In this document: positions 44,493 through 53,817 of the stretch, piece after piece
Numbering within the stretch: the first letter of the stretch is position 1
Layout of the letters: each line of letters opens with the position of its first letter
DNA from: Roseicitreum antarcticum
Lineage (GTDB): Bacteria; Pseudomonadota; Alphaproteobacteria; Rhodobacterales; Rhodobacteraceae
Length of the DNA: 64,000 nucleotides
Reading direction: 5' to 3'
Assembly (NCBI RefSeq): GCF_014681765.1
Contig: NZ_CP061498.1
Span: 1,426,001 to 1,490,000 of the forward strand
Position numbers and translations under genes: made by a program
Notes under the pieces: generated by a model
What the model saw: only the letters and a program-made list of their open reading frames with translations
Told to the model about the DNA's origin: nothing
Databases searched by the model: none

Positions 44493-45485
44493 CTATTCCG
44501 CCGCATCTACATGTTTGCGGCGCAGTGGGGTGATGGCCAGCAGGTCACGCGCGCCGCCTGTGCGGGCCAGCGCGGCAGCGGCGGTATGGGCGCCGGCGTC
44601 CAGACAATCGGCGAGCGGCACGCCCGCGAGCCATGCGTCGATGAAGCCTGCGTTGAACGCATCGCCCGCGCCCACGGTATCCACCACGCGTCCCGCGCAC
44701 GCCGGGCGGCGCAGCGGCGCGGCGCCGGTGCGATGCGCCACCGCGCCCGAGGCACCGTCCTTAACCACCACAAGCGCGGCATGGTCGGTCAGGGGGGCGT
44801 GGCGGGTCAGGGCGTCGGCCTCGACCCGGTTGGGCAAGAAGACATCGACGCCTGACAGCAGCGCGGGCAGATCATCGCGCGCCAGCAGGTCCGCGTCCCA
44901 GGCGCAGTCGCATGATACGGTCATCCCGGCGGCCTTGGCGGCGGGCACGATCCAGGGTGCCTCGGCCAGGGTTGCCAGTTCGCCGATATGCAGGTGCTGC
45001 CAGTCGCGGCTTTCCAGCGCGGCGCCCAGCGTTTCAGGCACGGCAGGCCCGGCGCGACGGGTCAGGAAGGCGCGATCATCGCCGGTGACGATGGCGACGG
45101 TCAGTTGCGGGTCGATGCCGGGCGCGGGCGAACCCATCAGATGCAGCGCTATGGCACTGTCGTCCAGTTCGGTATCAAGCATGACGGCGAAAGGATCGGC
45201 GGGCCAGATCGCGGCCAGCGCAGCACCCCGACCGCAGGCCGCCAGATAGGCGGCGGTGATATAGGCACCGCCACCCGCCGCGAAACTGAGGCTGTCGGCG
45301 TAGATCTCTTGCCCGGCCTGCGGCAGGTCCGGCAGACCCGACATGATCATGTCGCAATAAAGCCGCCCCGTGCAGATCACCGCAGCAGTATCGGCGGGCG
45401 CAGCATTGAGCGCGCCCCGCACCGAGGGTGCGGGGTTAGAGCGGGCCGGACCAGATCGCGCCGGATCAGAAGGCTGCAAGCTCAT
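44493..45485 (-). CDS. PfkB-family carbohydrate kinase
   Basis: A ribokinase-like protein of 330 residues. The N-terminal glycine motif is LSFAAGGGAYITAAYLAACG, and the C-terminal signature VVDTVGAGDAFNAGFIDAWL contains the anion hole and catalytic Asp. The first 35 residues are low-complexity (SDPARSGPARSNPAPS) and may not be needed; an internal start is possible. It is the last gene of the sugar ABC operon and overlaps the ATPase stop (ATGA). It probably phosphorylates the sugar part of the imported compound; substrate unknown. Confidence 0.88.
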   Translation of the reverse strand: MSLQPSDPARSGPARSNPAPSVRGALNAAPADTAAVICTGRLYCDMIMSGLPDLPQAGQEIYADSLSFAAGGGAYITAAYLAACGRGAALAAIWPADPFAVMLDTELDDSAIALHLMGSPAPGIDPQLTVAIVTGDDRAFLTRRAGPAVPETLGAALESRDWQHLHIGELATLAEAPWIVPAAKAAGMTVSCDCAWDADLLARDDLPALLSGVDVFLPNRVEADALTRHAPLTDHAALVVVKDGASGAVAHRTGAAPLRRPACAGRVVDTVGAGDAFNAGFIDAWLAGVPLADCLDAGAHTAAAALARTGGARDLLAITPLRRKHVDAAE

Positions 45486-46534
45486 CGCAACGCCTCGCCC
45501 GATGTATCAAACAGATGCATGTTGGCGGCATCGGCATGCAGATGCACGGTTTCGCCCAATCGTGGCGGGGTGCGGCCATCGGCCTTGGCGATTACCTCAT
45601 GCCCACCGCCGATGTCCACATAGACCAGCGTCTCGGTGCCCAGGGGTTCCAGCACGCTGACGGTGCCGGAAAACAGGCCCGGGCCCGGCGCGACGCTCAG
45701 GTCATCGGGGCGGATGCCCATGGTCAGCGCGCTGCCCGCGGGCAGTTCCAGCGGCAGCGCCACGCTGGCCCCCGCCGCCCGGATCTGCCCGTCGGCATAA
45801 GTGGCGTCCAGAAGGTTCATCGAGGGCGCGCCGATGAACTGCGCCACGAAGATGTTGCGCGGTTGGTGGAACACTTCCGCAGGTGTGCCGACCTGCTGGA
45901 TGTGGCCATCCTTCATGATGACGATACGGTCAGCCATGGTCATCGCCTCGACCTGGTCATGGGTGACGAAGACGATGGTGTTGCGCACGCGCTGGTGCAG
46001 CTTCTTGATCTCCAGCCGCATCTGGGTGCGCAACTGCGCATCGAGGTTTGACAGCGGCTCATCGAACAGGAACACCGCCGGGTCGCGCACCATGGCCCGG
46101 CCGATGGCGACGCGCTGGCGCTGGCCGCCGGACAGCTGCGCGGGTTTGCGGTCCAGAAGCTCGGTCATGCTCAGAAGGGCCGCAACCTCATCAATGCGGC
46201 GTTCCTTGTCGGCGGGCGCCATCTTGGAGGTCCGCAGGCCAAAGCCGATGTTCTTGCGCACGCTCATGTGCGGATAGATCGCGTAGTTCTGGAACACCAT
46301 GGCGATGTCGCGATGCTTTGGTTCCAGGTGGTTCACCACGCGGTCGCCGATCATGATCTCGCCGCCTGTGATCTCTTCCAGCCCGGCGATCATGCGCAAG
46401 GTGGTGGATTTGCCGCAGCCCGAGGGGCCGACGAAGACGACGAATTCGCCATCCGCCACCTCCAGGTTGATCGAATGCAGCACTTCGGTCTTGCCATAGG
46501 CTTTCACAAGGTTGCGCAGCGTCAGGGTGGCCAT
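45482..46534 (-). CDS. Sugar ABC transporter ATPase (UgpC/MsmK type)
   Basis: A protein of 350 residues. Walker A is GPSGCGKSTTLRMIAG, the signature QLSGGQRQRVAIGRAMVRD, and Walker B VFLFDEPLSNLDAQLRTQMR, with a C-terminal TOBE/MalK regulatory domain (GIRPDDLSVAPGPGLF; GTETLVYVDIGGGHEV). This CUT1 type powers import of oligosaccharides and polyols. It starts 3 bp after the lyase gene on the minus strand. Confidence 0.93.
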   Translation of the reverse strand: MATLTLRNLVKAYGKTEVLHSINLEVADGEFVVFVGPSGCGKSTTLRMIAGLEEITGGEIMIGDRVVNHLEPKHRDIAMVFQNYAIYPHMSVRKNIGFGLRTSKMAPADKERRIDEVAALLSMTELLDRKPAQLSGGQRQRVAIGRAMVRDPAVFLFDEPLSNLDAQLRTQMRLEIKKLHQRVRNTIVFVTHDQVEAMTMADRIVIMKDGHIQQVGTPAEVFHQPRNIFVAQFIGAPSMNLLDATYADGQIRAAGASVALPLELPAGSALTMGIRPDDLSVAPGPGLFSGTVSVLEPLGTETLVYVDIGGGHEVIAKADGRTPPRLGETVHLHADAANMHLFDTSGEALR

Positions 46535-46537
46535 GGA

Positions 46538-48046
46538 TCAAGCTCCGGTCATCAAGTGGTCAAAGGCGGTGTCGCGGGCGGTGGTGGCCGCGTCGATACG
46601 GGTGCGGCGCTGTGTCTGGGCGCTGCGCAGGGCATGGGCATCGACCCGCAGCGCACTGAGGGCATCATCCATCGGCGCGGGGGCCGGCCCGCCAAAGCGG
46701 GTGCGGCTGTTGACGAAATGCCGGGCGCTGACCGCATGGGCGAAGGCATCTTGCGTCAGCGCGGGTGCGTGCCCGGTCTGGTCGGTGAAGGCGCGCGCAA
46801 AGGCGGTGAACCCCGCGCCCAGCGGCTGGCCGTCAGCGATAACGGCACGCGCGGTGTGGGCGGCGACCTCATGCGCCTGCCGGAAGCTGAGGCCCTCTAC
46901 CCGCACCAATGTATCAGCCAGTTCGGTGATGGTGACACAGGCGGCATCCATGTTGGCAGCGACGCGGTCGGCGCGCACGCGGGTCGCCGGGATCAGCGCG
47001 GCCAGCAACGCCAGCACCCGCGCGCCGCTGTCGAAGGCGGCATAGCCTGCAACCTGCACCTCGCCTTCGCTGTCGTTCATATCGGTGAAAGGGGTGTTGT
47101 GCATGGTATTCACCACCATGTCGCAGCGGCCCACGGTGGCGCTGGCCAGATGGCGCAGATGCTCGATCGGCACGGGGTTGCGCTTTTGCGGCATGATGGA
47201 GCTGACCTGCACCAGCGCGTTGGGGACATAAAGCTGCCCGACCTCGAACGCGGTCCAGAATTGCAGGTCCTGCACCACGCGGCCCAGATGCAAGAACATC
47301 AGTTTCAGCGCGGAATAGAGGCCGGTCACATAATCGACCGCCGCGATGCACCCGTAAGAATTTCGCAGCGGCGCGGTAAAGCCCAACAGCCCCGCCATGC
47401 GGTGCCGGTCGACCGCAAAGCCCGATGTGGTGATGGCAGCGGCGCCCATCGGGCAATGGTCGAGTGCCGCGCGGGCCTCCGAAAGGCGGGTGATGTCGCG
47501 CAGCAAGACCTCCAGCACGGCGGCAAGGTAATGCCCATAGGTGGTGGGTTGCGCAGGCTGGCCGTGGGTATAGGCAACGATCAGGGTGTCACGTTCGGCC
47601 ACCGCCGTGGCGATCAGCGCGTCGGCAAGGTCCAGCGCCTGCGTCAGCGCCGTGTCGGTGCGGTCGCGCAGCGCCATCTTGAACACGGTATGGTCCATGT
47701 CGTTGCGCGACCGGGCCGTGTGCAGCGCGCCCGCGGTATCGGCGCCGATGCGGGCGCGCAATTCAGCCTCGACCAGGAAAAAGTAATCCTCATATGCGCC
47801 GGTATAGGTCAGCGCGGGGATGTCGATTTCGGCGTCGATGTCGCGCAGGGCGCCCGCGATGGTAGCGGCAGTGCCCGGCGCGATGATCGCGGTTTCGGTC
47901 AGCATGACCAGATGCGCGCGGTTGATCGCGCGGACATGGCCCGCAAAATGTGTTTTGGCGCCATCAAACAGCGGGGCCAGCACCGTGTCGCGGTAGACCG
48001 GATCGGGGAAGGTGGAGGTATCGGTGATCGCCATGCTGTCGCTCAT
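46538..48046 (-). CDS. Argininosuccinate lyase-family enzyme
   Basis: A protein of 502 residues of the fumarase/aspartase superfamily. Conserved regions: HTARSRNDMDHTVFKM near 108 (usual form GRSRND), VAYTHGQPAQPTTYGHYLAA near 155 (catalytic His) and VSSIMPQKRNPVPIEHLRHL near 285 (catalytic Ser loop). These enzymes break a C-N bond and release fumarate. It is not in an arginine operon but lies between permease and ATPase genes of a sugar-type importer, with ATGA overlap on one side and a 3-bp gap on the other. A substrate with an N-succinyl or N-linked dicarboxylate group is therefore plausible. The usual ArgH is about 40 residues shorter. Confidence 0.87.
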   Translation of the reverse strand: MSDSMAITDTSTFPDPVYRDTVLAPLFDGAKTHFAGHVRAINRAHLVMLTETAIIAPGTAATIAGALRDIDAEIDIPALTYTGAYEDYFFLVEAELRARIGADTAGALHTARSRNDMDHTVFKMALRDRTDTALTQALDLADALIATAVAERDTLIVAYTHGQPAQPTTYGHYLAAVLEVLLRDITRLSEARAALDHCPMGAAAITTSGFAVDRHRMAGLLGFTAPLRNSYGCIAAVDYVTGLYSALKLMFLHLGRVVQDLQFWTAFEVGQLYVPNALVQVSSIMPQKRNPVPIEHLRHLASATVGRCDMVVNTMHNTPFTDMNDSEGEVQVAGYAAFDSGARVLALLAALIPATRVRADRVAANMDAACVTITELADTLVRVEGLSFRQAHEVAAHTARAVIADGQPLGAGFTAFARAFTDQTGHAPALTQDAFAHAVSARHFVNSRTRFGGPAPAPMDDALSALRVDAHALRSAQTQRRTRIDAATTARDTAFDHLMTGA

Positions 48047-48930
48047 CCCTTCAGCCCCGCCATGGCGACGCCACGGATGATGTAGCGCTGGAAGATCAGG
48101 AACACGACCAGCGTCGGAATGGTGGCCAGCGCCGCCCCGGTCATGATCAGCTCCCACTGGATCGATTGCTCAACCGAGAATGTCGTGAGGCCGACGGGGA
48201 TCGTATAAAGCTCCTGCGAGGTGGTGACGATCAACGGCCAGATGAAGGCGGTCCAGTTGCCAAGGAAGATGAAGATCGCCAGCGCCGACAGTGCGGGCGT
48301 GACCAGCGGCATGGCGACCGACCACCATATCTGGAACTCGTTCAGCCCGTCGATGCGCGCGGCCTCCAGGAAGTCATCGGGCACGGTCTCAAAAAACTGT
48401 TTCATCAAGAAGGTGCCGAAGGCCGTCATCATGCCGGGGAACATGATGCCCCAGTAAGTGTCGAGCCAGCCGAAATTGCGTGCCATCATGTACCATGGGA
48501 TGATGAGCATCTCGGTCGGGATCATCAGCGTCGAGAGGATCGCGATGAACACAAGGTAGCGGCCCCGGAATTTGAACTTGCACAGCGCATAGCCCACCAG
48601 CGCGTCGAAAAACACCGCCGAGACGGTGGTGACGGTGGCGATCACCAGCGAGTTGAGGAACCAGCGGTAGAAGCGCCCGTCTTCCAGCACGCGGCCGTAG
48701 TTGAAGAACGTGGGGGATTCAGGGATGATGTTGGTCTCGAACATCTCGTGCGGGTATTTTACCGATGCCGACAGCATGTAGATGATCGGCATGACCATCA
48801 CGATGGCGCCCATGGCCAGCAGCGTCCAACGGATGACGCGCACCGGATCGAGGCCGGGCTTCACTGCGCCGCCCCCGGCGGGGCCGCGCATCAGCGCATC
48901 GGCGGAGGGTTTGATCTGCGTGTCGGTCAT
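48043..48930 (-). CDS. Sugar ABC transporter permease (MalG/UgpE type)
   Basis: A CUT1 inner-membrane permease of 295 residues with six helices. The first is TLLAMGAIVMVMPIIYMLSA, and the EAA loop is DFLEAARIDGLNEFQIWWSV with AMPLVTPALSALAIF. It begins with about 25 cytoplasmic residues. It pairs with the permease encoded 138 bp upstream. The stop overlaps the lyase start. Confidence 0.92.
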   Translation of the reverse strand: MTDTQIKPSADALMRGPAGGGAVKPGLDPVRVIRWTLLAMGAIVMVMPIIYMLSASVKYPHEMFETNIIPESPTFFNYGRVLEDGRFYRWFLNSLVIATVTTVSAVFFDALVGYALCKFKFRGRYLVFIAILSTLMIPTEMLIIPWYMMARNFGWLDTYWGIMFPGMMTAFGTFLMKQFFETVPDDFLEAARIDGLNEFQIWWSVAMPLVTPALSALAIFIFLGNWTAFIWPLIVTTSQELYTIPVGLTTFSVEQSIQWELIMTGAALATIPTLVVFLIFQRYIIRGVAMAGLKG

Positions 48931-49068
48931 GTCATTGGTCCGTTTGCAGGGGGGGAGTGTACGGCGGCGGCGGGGCGCGGCCCATGCGGGACCGATGGTG
49001 CAGGCGGTGCCGGGCGGCGCTGTTGCGCTATGAGCGTGCGGGGGCGGGAAGTGCGGGATTGGGTCATT

Positions 49069-49962
49069 CTAGCGGTCCCGCAACAGGCGCAGCTGGATCA
49101 GGCTGACGATCAGCAGCACGGTGAACAGCACCACGGTCTGGGCAGCGGCATAGCCCATGTCAAAGCTGTTGAACGCGGTCTGGTAGATCATCATCACCAG
49201 TGGTTTCGTCGCATTCAGCGGCCCGCCGGGGTTGTTGGTGGTCATGTTGAACACCTGATCGAAGATCCGCAGGAAGCCGATGGACGAGAACACCACAAGA
49301 AACACGATGGTAGGGCGCATCAGCGGCAGCGTGATCTCGCGCAGGATTGTCCAGTTCGACACGCCGTCGATGCGCGCGGCCTCGTAATAGCTGATGGGAA
49401 TGGCGCGCAGCCCGGCCATGAAGATGATGATCTGAAAGCCAAGGCCCGCCCACACCGCCGGGGCCAGTACCGCGGGCAGCGCATAGGTGGTGGAGTTCAG
49501 GAAGGGCACCTGAGAAATGCCCGCCGACGACAGAAAGCTGTTGAAGATCCCCACCGGCACCGGCTGATAGAACCAGCGCCAGACCCACGCCATCGCCACG
49601 GTCGATGTCAGGAAGGGCAAAAAGTACAGCGCGCGCAGGAAGCCGTGCAAGAAGCGTGTCTTGTCCAGATGATAGGCGATCAGGAAGCTGAAGATCAGCG
49701 ACGTGGGCGTGCCAATGATGAGGTACAGGAAGGTGTTCTGGAACACTTTCCAGAATACCGGATCGGCGAACAGCGTGGCGTAGTTGTCAAAGCCGTTCCA
49801 TTGGCGCGCCTCCAGCATGTTCCATGACTGGAAGCTGAGGACGATGGCGTCAAACGTCGGGTAGAACCGGATCACGACATAGAACACCACCGGCACCGCC
49901 AGAAACGTCCAGGCCCAGACGACTTGTTTTTGTTTGATCGACAGGCGGTCATAAAGTTTCAT
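49069..49962 (-). CDS. Sugar ABC transporter permease (MalF/UgpA type)
   Basis: A protein of 297 residues with six helices starting VVWAWTFLAVPVVFYVVIRF, and an EAA loop YYEAARIDGVSNWTILREIT with LPLMRPTIVFLVVF. The ATG with AGAGGT upstream was chosen over an upstream open frame that runs through tandem-repeat DNA. It lies 389 bp after the binding-protein gene. Confidence 0.92.
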   Translation of the reverse strand: MKLYDRLSIKQKQVVWAWTFLAVPVVFYVVIRFYPTFDAIVLSFQSWNMLEARQWNGFDNYATLFADPVFWKVFQNTFLYLIIGTPTSLIFSFLIAYHLDKTRFLHGFLRALYFLPFLTSTVAMAWVWRWFYQPVPVGIFNSFLSSAGISQVPFLNSTTYALPAVLAPAVWAGLGFQIIIFMAGLRAIPISYYEAARIDGVSNWTILREITLPLMRPTIVFLVVFSSIGFLRIFDQVFNMTTNNPGGPLNATKPLVMMIYQTAFNSFDMGYAAAQTVVLFTVLLIVSLIQLRLLRDR

Positions 49963-50305
49963 GCAGGACCTCTTGGATCGGACGGTCGCCGGGGTGGCGG
50001 ATACAGGCGGGGCGCGTTGTGTTGGGGCGGGCGGGCGTTCGGGTGGGCGGGCGTTCGGGTGGGCGGGCGTTCGGGTGGGCGGCCGCTCGGGTGGGTAGGC
50101 GAGTCTTCGCCCGACGGCGTCGTGGCACATTGCGATACCCGGAAGGCTGGGCCACCGGAATAACGGTGGCACGTGATCTGCGTCGGGCACCGGGACATTT
50201 CCCCGCGCGGGGCACCTCTCGGGCTGCATGCCCTCACGTTCTGCGCGTCGGCTGTTGGGGCAAAGGGTACGGTCAAGGAACCGTGCCCCCTGCCCCACCG
50301 ACTAG
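49963..50305. repeat. Binding-protein/permease spacer with 16-bp tandem repeat
   Basis: About 340 bp without a gene. At 50031-50094 the 16-bp unit GCGGGCGTTCGGGTGG is present three times exactly and a fourth time with two changes. Otherwise nothing was recognised. The gap is unusual for a transporter operon and may contain a secondary promoter for the permeases. Confidence 0.75.
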
Positions 50306-50335
50306 GGTTGCGGGCGCGTCACCGCGCCCGCAACC
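50306..50335 (-). repeat. Perfect 13-bp hairpin after the sugar binding-protein gene
   Basis: GGTTGCGGGCGCG and its exact complement around a TCAC loop, starting 17 bp past the stop codon. No T-tract follows on the minus strand. Similar hairpins follow the other binding-protein genes of the window. Confidence 0.8.
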
Positions 50336-50351
50336 TGATGCCGGGTCGCCG

Positions 50352-51623
50352 TCATTCGGCGTAGTAGGCGTCAAGGATCGCCTGTTCGGCCTCGGCTGCC
50401 ACGGCAAGGCTGTCGGCAGGCGACTGGTCTTCCAGCAGAATGCGGCTGACCGCATCCACCAGCACCTGACGCTGCGCGCTTTCATCCGCAAAGACCGTCG
50501 CTTGCCCGTATTCAAGCCCGGCGATGAAGGGGCCATAGATCGGATCGGCGGTGTTTTCCGGCGTCAGCGCGGCCGAGGGGCGGGCGGGCAGTTCGCCGAC
50601 GGTTTCCAGCCAGATCTGCATCGCCTCATCCGAGGTGATGTATTCCATGAACTTAACCGCAGCGTCGTACTTCTCGCCCTCTGCCTTGGAGGTGATCGCG
50701 TTCACCCAGTAGCTGGCATAGTTCGACTGCGTGCCATCAGGCCCGGCGGGCAGTTCGGCAACGCCCCATTCCAGCCCCGGTGTCGATTGCAGCGCACCGA
50801 TGCGGAACGAGCCGTCGATATGCATCGCGGCGCGCCCGGCGCGGAAGGCTGCCTGCGGCTCATCCATGAAGCCCGAGACCGAGACCCCGGCATCGCCCTC
50901 CAGGCTGGCATAGAATTCCAGCGCGTCGACGCCTTCGGGGGTGTTGTAGGTGACGGTGCGGTAATCGTCGGAATAGGGCACCGCGCCGAACTGGCGGTTC
51001 AGCACTTCGCGCAGCCAATGGTGATCTTGCGCAGTCATGCCGGTGGTCAGCCCGACCAGCGTGATGTTGCCTGACCCGTCGCGCTGCGTCATCGCCTCTG
51101 CCATCGACACCAGTTCATCCAGATTGGCGGGGGCTTCTTCAAAGCCCGCAGCCTCCATCAGCCGGGTGTTGTAGAACAGCGCAAGGCTGCGCACGGCGGT
51201 CGGCAGCGCCATGTAGGCCCCGTCCATCTCCATCGCCTGCACCATGGGGAAGAATTCGGCCTCGATGCGTTCGGGGCTGAAGGTATCCGTGGGCAGCGGC
51301 TGGATCAGGTCGGCTTCGACATAATCGTTCAGCCAGCCGTAGAACAGCTGCACCACATCCGGCCCCTCGCCCGCCGGGATCGCAACGGCGACGCGGGTGC
51401 GGTAATCGGCATAGGGGAAGGTGGATTGATTGACCGTGATGTCGGGGTTCGCGGCCTCGAAATTCTCGATGAGCGTGTTCATCGCGGTGACGCGGCTGTC
51501 AAAGATATACTGCCAGTATTCGATCTCGACCGCGCTGGCGGCATTGGCCCCGATCAGCGTGGCAAGACCGGCGGTCGCACCAAGGGCGAAGGATCTGAGG
51601 GATCTGGTTTGCAGGGATTTCAT
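50352..51623 (-). CDS. Sugar ABC transporter periplasmic binding protein
   Basis: A protein of 423 residues with a signal peptide (KSLQTRSLRSFALGATAGLA, cleavage near ANAASA). SBP family 1 features are EIEYWQYIFDSRVTAMNTLI with NFEAANPDITV near the N-terminus, EGPDVVQLFYGWLNDYVEAD, and AFRAGRAAMHIDGSFRIGAL in the middle. It is the first gene of the operon and divergent from the ROK regulator. The ligand is unknown; the family binds oligosaccharides, glycosides and glycerol phosphodiesters. Confidence 0.92.
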   Translation of the reverse strand: MKSLQTRSLRSFALGATAGLATLIGANAASAVEIEYWQYIFDSRVTAMNTLIENFEAANPDITVNQSTFPYADYRTRVAVAIPAGEGPDVVQLFYGWLNDYVEADLIQPLPTDTFSPERIEAEFFPMVQAMEMDGAYMALPTAVRSLALFYNTRLMEAAGFEEAPANLDELVSMAEAMTQRDGSGNITLVGLTTGMTAQDHHWLREVLNRQFGAVPYSDDYRTVTYNTPEGVDALEFYASLEGDAGVSVSGFMDEPQAAFRAGRAAMHIDGSFRIGALQSTPGLEWGVAELPAGPDGTQSNYASYWVNAITSKAEGEKYDAAVKFMEYITSDEAMQIWLETVGELPARPSAALTPENTADPIYGPFIAGLEYGQATVFADESAQRQVLVDAVSRILLEDQSPADSLAVAAEAEQAILDAYYAE

Positions 51624-51938
51624 CTGGCGTTCCTCTCTGTTGGGTGTCCGGCGGTGCGGACGATCGCTGTTGTGGGGTCGTTTATTGCTTTTGGTCTGCT
51701 GGGCCGTGCGTTCTTGCCAGGCGCTTATCCGGCGCAGCTGGCGGGGCCGTTCGTTCTTTTGGGGCCGGGCCTCCCCTCCCGGGCCGTGACTGCGCTGCGC
51801 CCCAACCTTGCCCGGGCCGATTCCCGAAGAGGGGCGGCGCGGACCGCAGCGGGCGCAAGCTGTTTGGTGATGTCATGGTTGACGGACTTCGCTCAAAGAT
51901 CAATAGTTAATTCACACCATTTGAGTTAAGGGGGCGAC
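51624..51938. promoter_or_regulatory. Divergent promoter region with a candidate ROK operator
   Basis: A 315-bp gap shared by the sugar binding-protein gene and the ROK gene. Near the ROK start the half-sites TTAATTCA (51907-51914) and TGAGTTAA (51922-51929) form an inverted repeat with one mismatch and a 7-bp spacer, in an AT-rich island. It is a good candidate for the ROK repressor's operator, placed to autoregulate the ROK gene and possibly control the ABC operon. The rest is GC-rich without a gene. Confidence 0.55.
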
Positions 51939-53360
51939 GTGCAGCATCGCGGGGGGCAGATTGCAGGCAACAACGCCGAGCGTTCGCGCGTTCACAACCG
52001 CCGCGTCGTGCTGGGGTACCTGCAAAACGCCCCGCAGGCAGGCCGCGCCGAAATTGCACGCGCCAGCGGGCTGAGCACGCAGACCGTATCGAATCTGGTC
52101 GCCGAGCTGGAGCGCGAGGGGCTGGTGATCCGCACGGGCCGACGGCGTACCGAACGGGGGCAGCCCCCCGTTCAGTACAGCTTCAACCCCGCCGGGGGCG
52201 CCGCGCTGGGCTTCGAGGTGCGGCCCGATGTGCTGATCATGGCACTGAGCGATCTGGGCGGCACATTGCTGATGACCCGGCAGGTGACGCTGACCGATTC
52301 GGACCCCGCGACGGTTTTCGCGGCGATGCGCCCGCTGGCGCAGGCCGCGCGCCGCGCCGCGCCGGGGCCGGTGATGGGCGCGGGCCTGGTGGTGCCCGGC
52401 CCCTTCGGTGTTGAAGGGCTGAGTGCCGCAGGCGAGACCGTGCTGCACGGCTGGGACGGAATCACGGCGGCGGATCAGGCTAGCGCCGCGCTGGACATGC
52501 CGGTTTTGTTGCAAAAGGACGCCACGGCGGCGGCCATCGCCGAGGGGATGCGCGGCGCGGCGCAGGGACTCGACGGGTTCTGCGTGCTCTATTTCGGCAA
52601 GGGGCTGGGGTTGGGCGTGGTGGCGCAGGGCCAGCCTTTGCGCGGCAGCTCGGGCAACGCGGGCGAGATCGGGCATGTTATCGTGACGCCGGGCGGAACG
52701 CTGTGCGCCTGCGGCAACCGGGGATGCCTGGAGCAATACGTCAGCCGCATGGCGTTGCGGCGGTTCCTGGTGGCGCAGGGGATGATTGTACCTGACCCGG
52801 CGTCCGAGGGGCCGGGTGCGGGACCTCCTTCGGCCTCAGGGCTTTTGCCCCTGGCGGCCGCCACCGGCGAAGGGTCGACGGGGGGGGCACCGCCCTCCGA
52901 ACGCCCCGCCGGTACCGCGCAGACGCCTCAGGGCGCACGGGCCGAAAATCGGCTGGGCGGGGGGGATCTGCCCGATGACGCGCCGCCCGATGATATCCTG
53001 GCAGACGATTCCATGGCCGAGGACCAGACCGATGCGGTCGCACTGGCTTTGCTGGCAGCGCACGATCCCCGGCTGCTGGCCTGGCTGGACGCGGGTGCCG
53101 CTGCCCTGTCGCGCGCCATCGGGATGCTGGAAAACCTGCTGGACCCCGACACGGTGATCCTGGCGGGCGCCCTGCCCGATGCGATCCTGGACGCATTGAT
53201 CGCCCGGCTGGTGCTGCCGCCCGGATCGGTTGCGCGCCGCGCCGCGCGCAAGGCACCAAGGGTGCAGCGCGGCACTTCAGGCGTGCTGACCGCTGCGCTG
53301 GCAGGCGCCGCCCTCATCATCCATGACGTGGTGACGCCCCGGCTGGATTCCGCGCTGTGA
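51939..53360 (+). CDS. ROK-family transcriptional regulator with an internal insertion
   Basis: A protein of 473 residues. The N-terminal winged helix-turn-helix is VVLGYLQNAPQAGRAEIARA with SGLSTQTVSNLVAELEREGL; the ROK domain has GAGLVVPGPFGVEG, LLQKDATAAAIAEGMRGAA and the zinc motif LCACGNRGCLEQYVS. Between residues about 283 and 357 lies a Gly/Pro/Ala-rich insertion of about 75 residues absent from ordinary ROK regulators, which explains the extra length. The start is GTG with AAGGGGG seven bases upstream. It probably represses the divergent sugar operon until a sugar or sugar phosphate binds. Confidence 0.9.
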   Translation: MQHRGGQIAGNNAERSRVHNRRVVLGYLQNAPQAGRAEIARASGLSTQTVSNLVAELEREGLVIRTGRRRTERGQPPVQYSFNPAGGAALGFEVRPDVLIMALSDLGGTLLMTRQVTLTDSDPATVFAAMRPLAQAARRAAPGPVMGAGLVVPGPFGVEGLSAAGETVLHGWDGITAADQASAALDMPVLLQKDATAAAIAEGMRGAAQGLDGFCVLYFGKGLGLGVVAQGQPLRGSSGNAGEIGHVIVTPGGTLCACGNRGCLEQYVSRMALRRFLVAQGMIVPDPASEGPGAGPPSASGLLPLAAATGEGSTGGAPPSERPAGTAQTPQGARAENRLGGGDLPDDAPPDDILADDSMAEDQTDAVALALLAAHDPRLLAWLDAGAAALSRAIGMLENLLDPDTVILAGALPDAILDALIARLVLPPGSVARRAARKAPRVQRGTSGVLTAALAGAALIIHDVVTPRLDSAL

Positions 53361-53817
53361 GGGGCGTCGGCCTTTCCCCTCAGGGCCGCGCACCCGGCCC
53401 GCGCTGTGCAGGATATCGCCGCGCGCGGCATCGGTTTGCCCCCCGCCAGATCGCCCTTGCCCCATCCGATGTCGCGCAGCTTCGGTTCGAGTGTGCGGTA
53501 TATTGTCGGCAGGGCATTTGGATCTGGCGCGCGCCTTCACGGCGCCGGTCTGTCAAACCCCTGTCGCTCGGCCCGCGCTTTTTCAGCGCAGGTTCCGCAG
53601 GCGACCACGGCCCGGACGGCCCTGCCCGAATTGCAGCATCCTGCACGCAGCATTCTGCACCTTCTTGCGCGCAATTTGGCGTACGGCGCGCCCTTTGCCA
53701 CCCGCGCGGGCGTCGTCGCCGTTGCCTGTGTCCCCGGCGGTCATCGGGCTGAGCGCCCGCCCCTTCTGATGCCCCTTCCCCGCGCCAACACGCCCATAAA
53801 CCTGAAAGGCCCTGCCC
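53361..53817. other. ROK-PIG-L gap
   Basis: 457 bp with several overlapping frames on both strands, none with a recognisable domain or a good ribosome-binding site. It must hold the promoter of the PIG-L gene if that gene is not read through from the ROK gene. No copy of the TTAA(T/C)TCA half-site was seen. Confidence 0.5.

Noticed and set aside
46538-48046. Calling the lyase argH of arginine synthesis
   Set aside because: It is buried in a sugar ABC operon with translational coupling, is longer than usual, and has HTARSRND in place of GRSRND; no arginine gene is near. The family call is kept without the symbol.
50031-50094. CRISPR-like array
   Set aside because: Units are contiguous without spacers and only 16 bp long. 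No cas genes are in the window.
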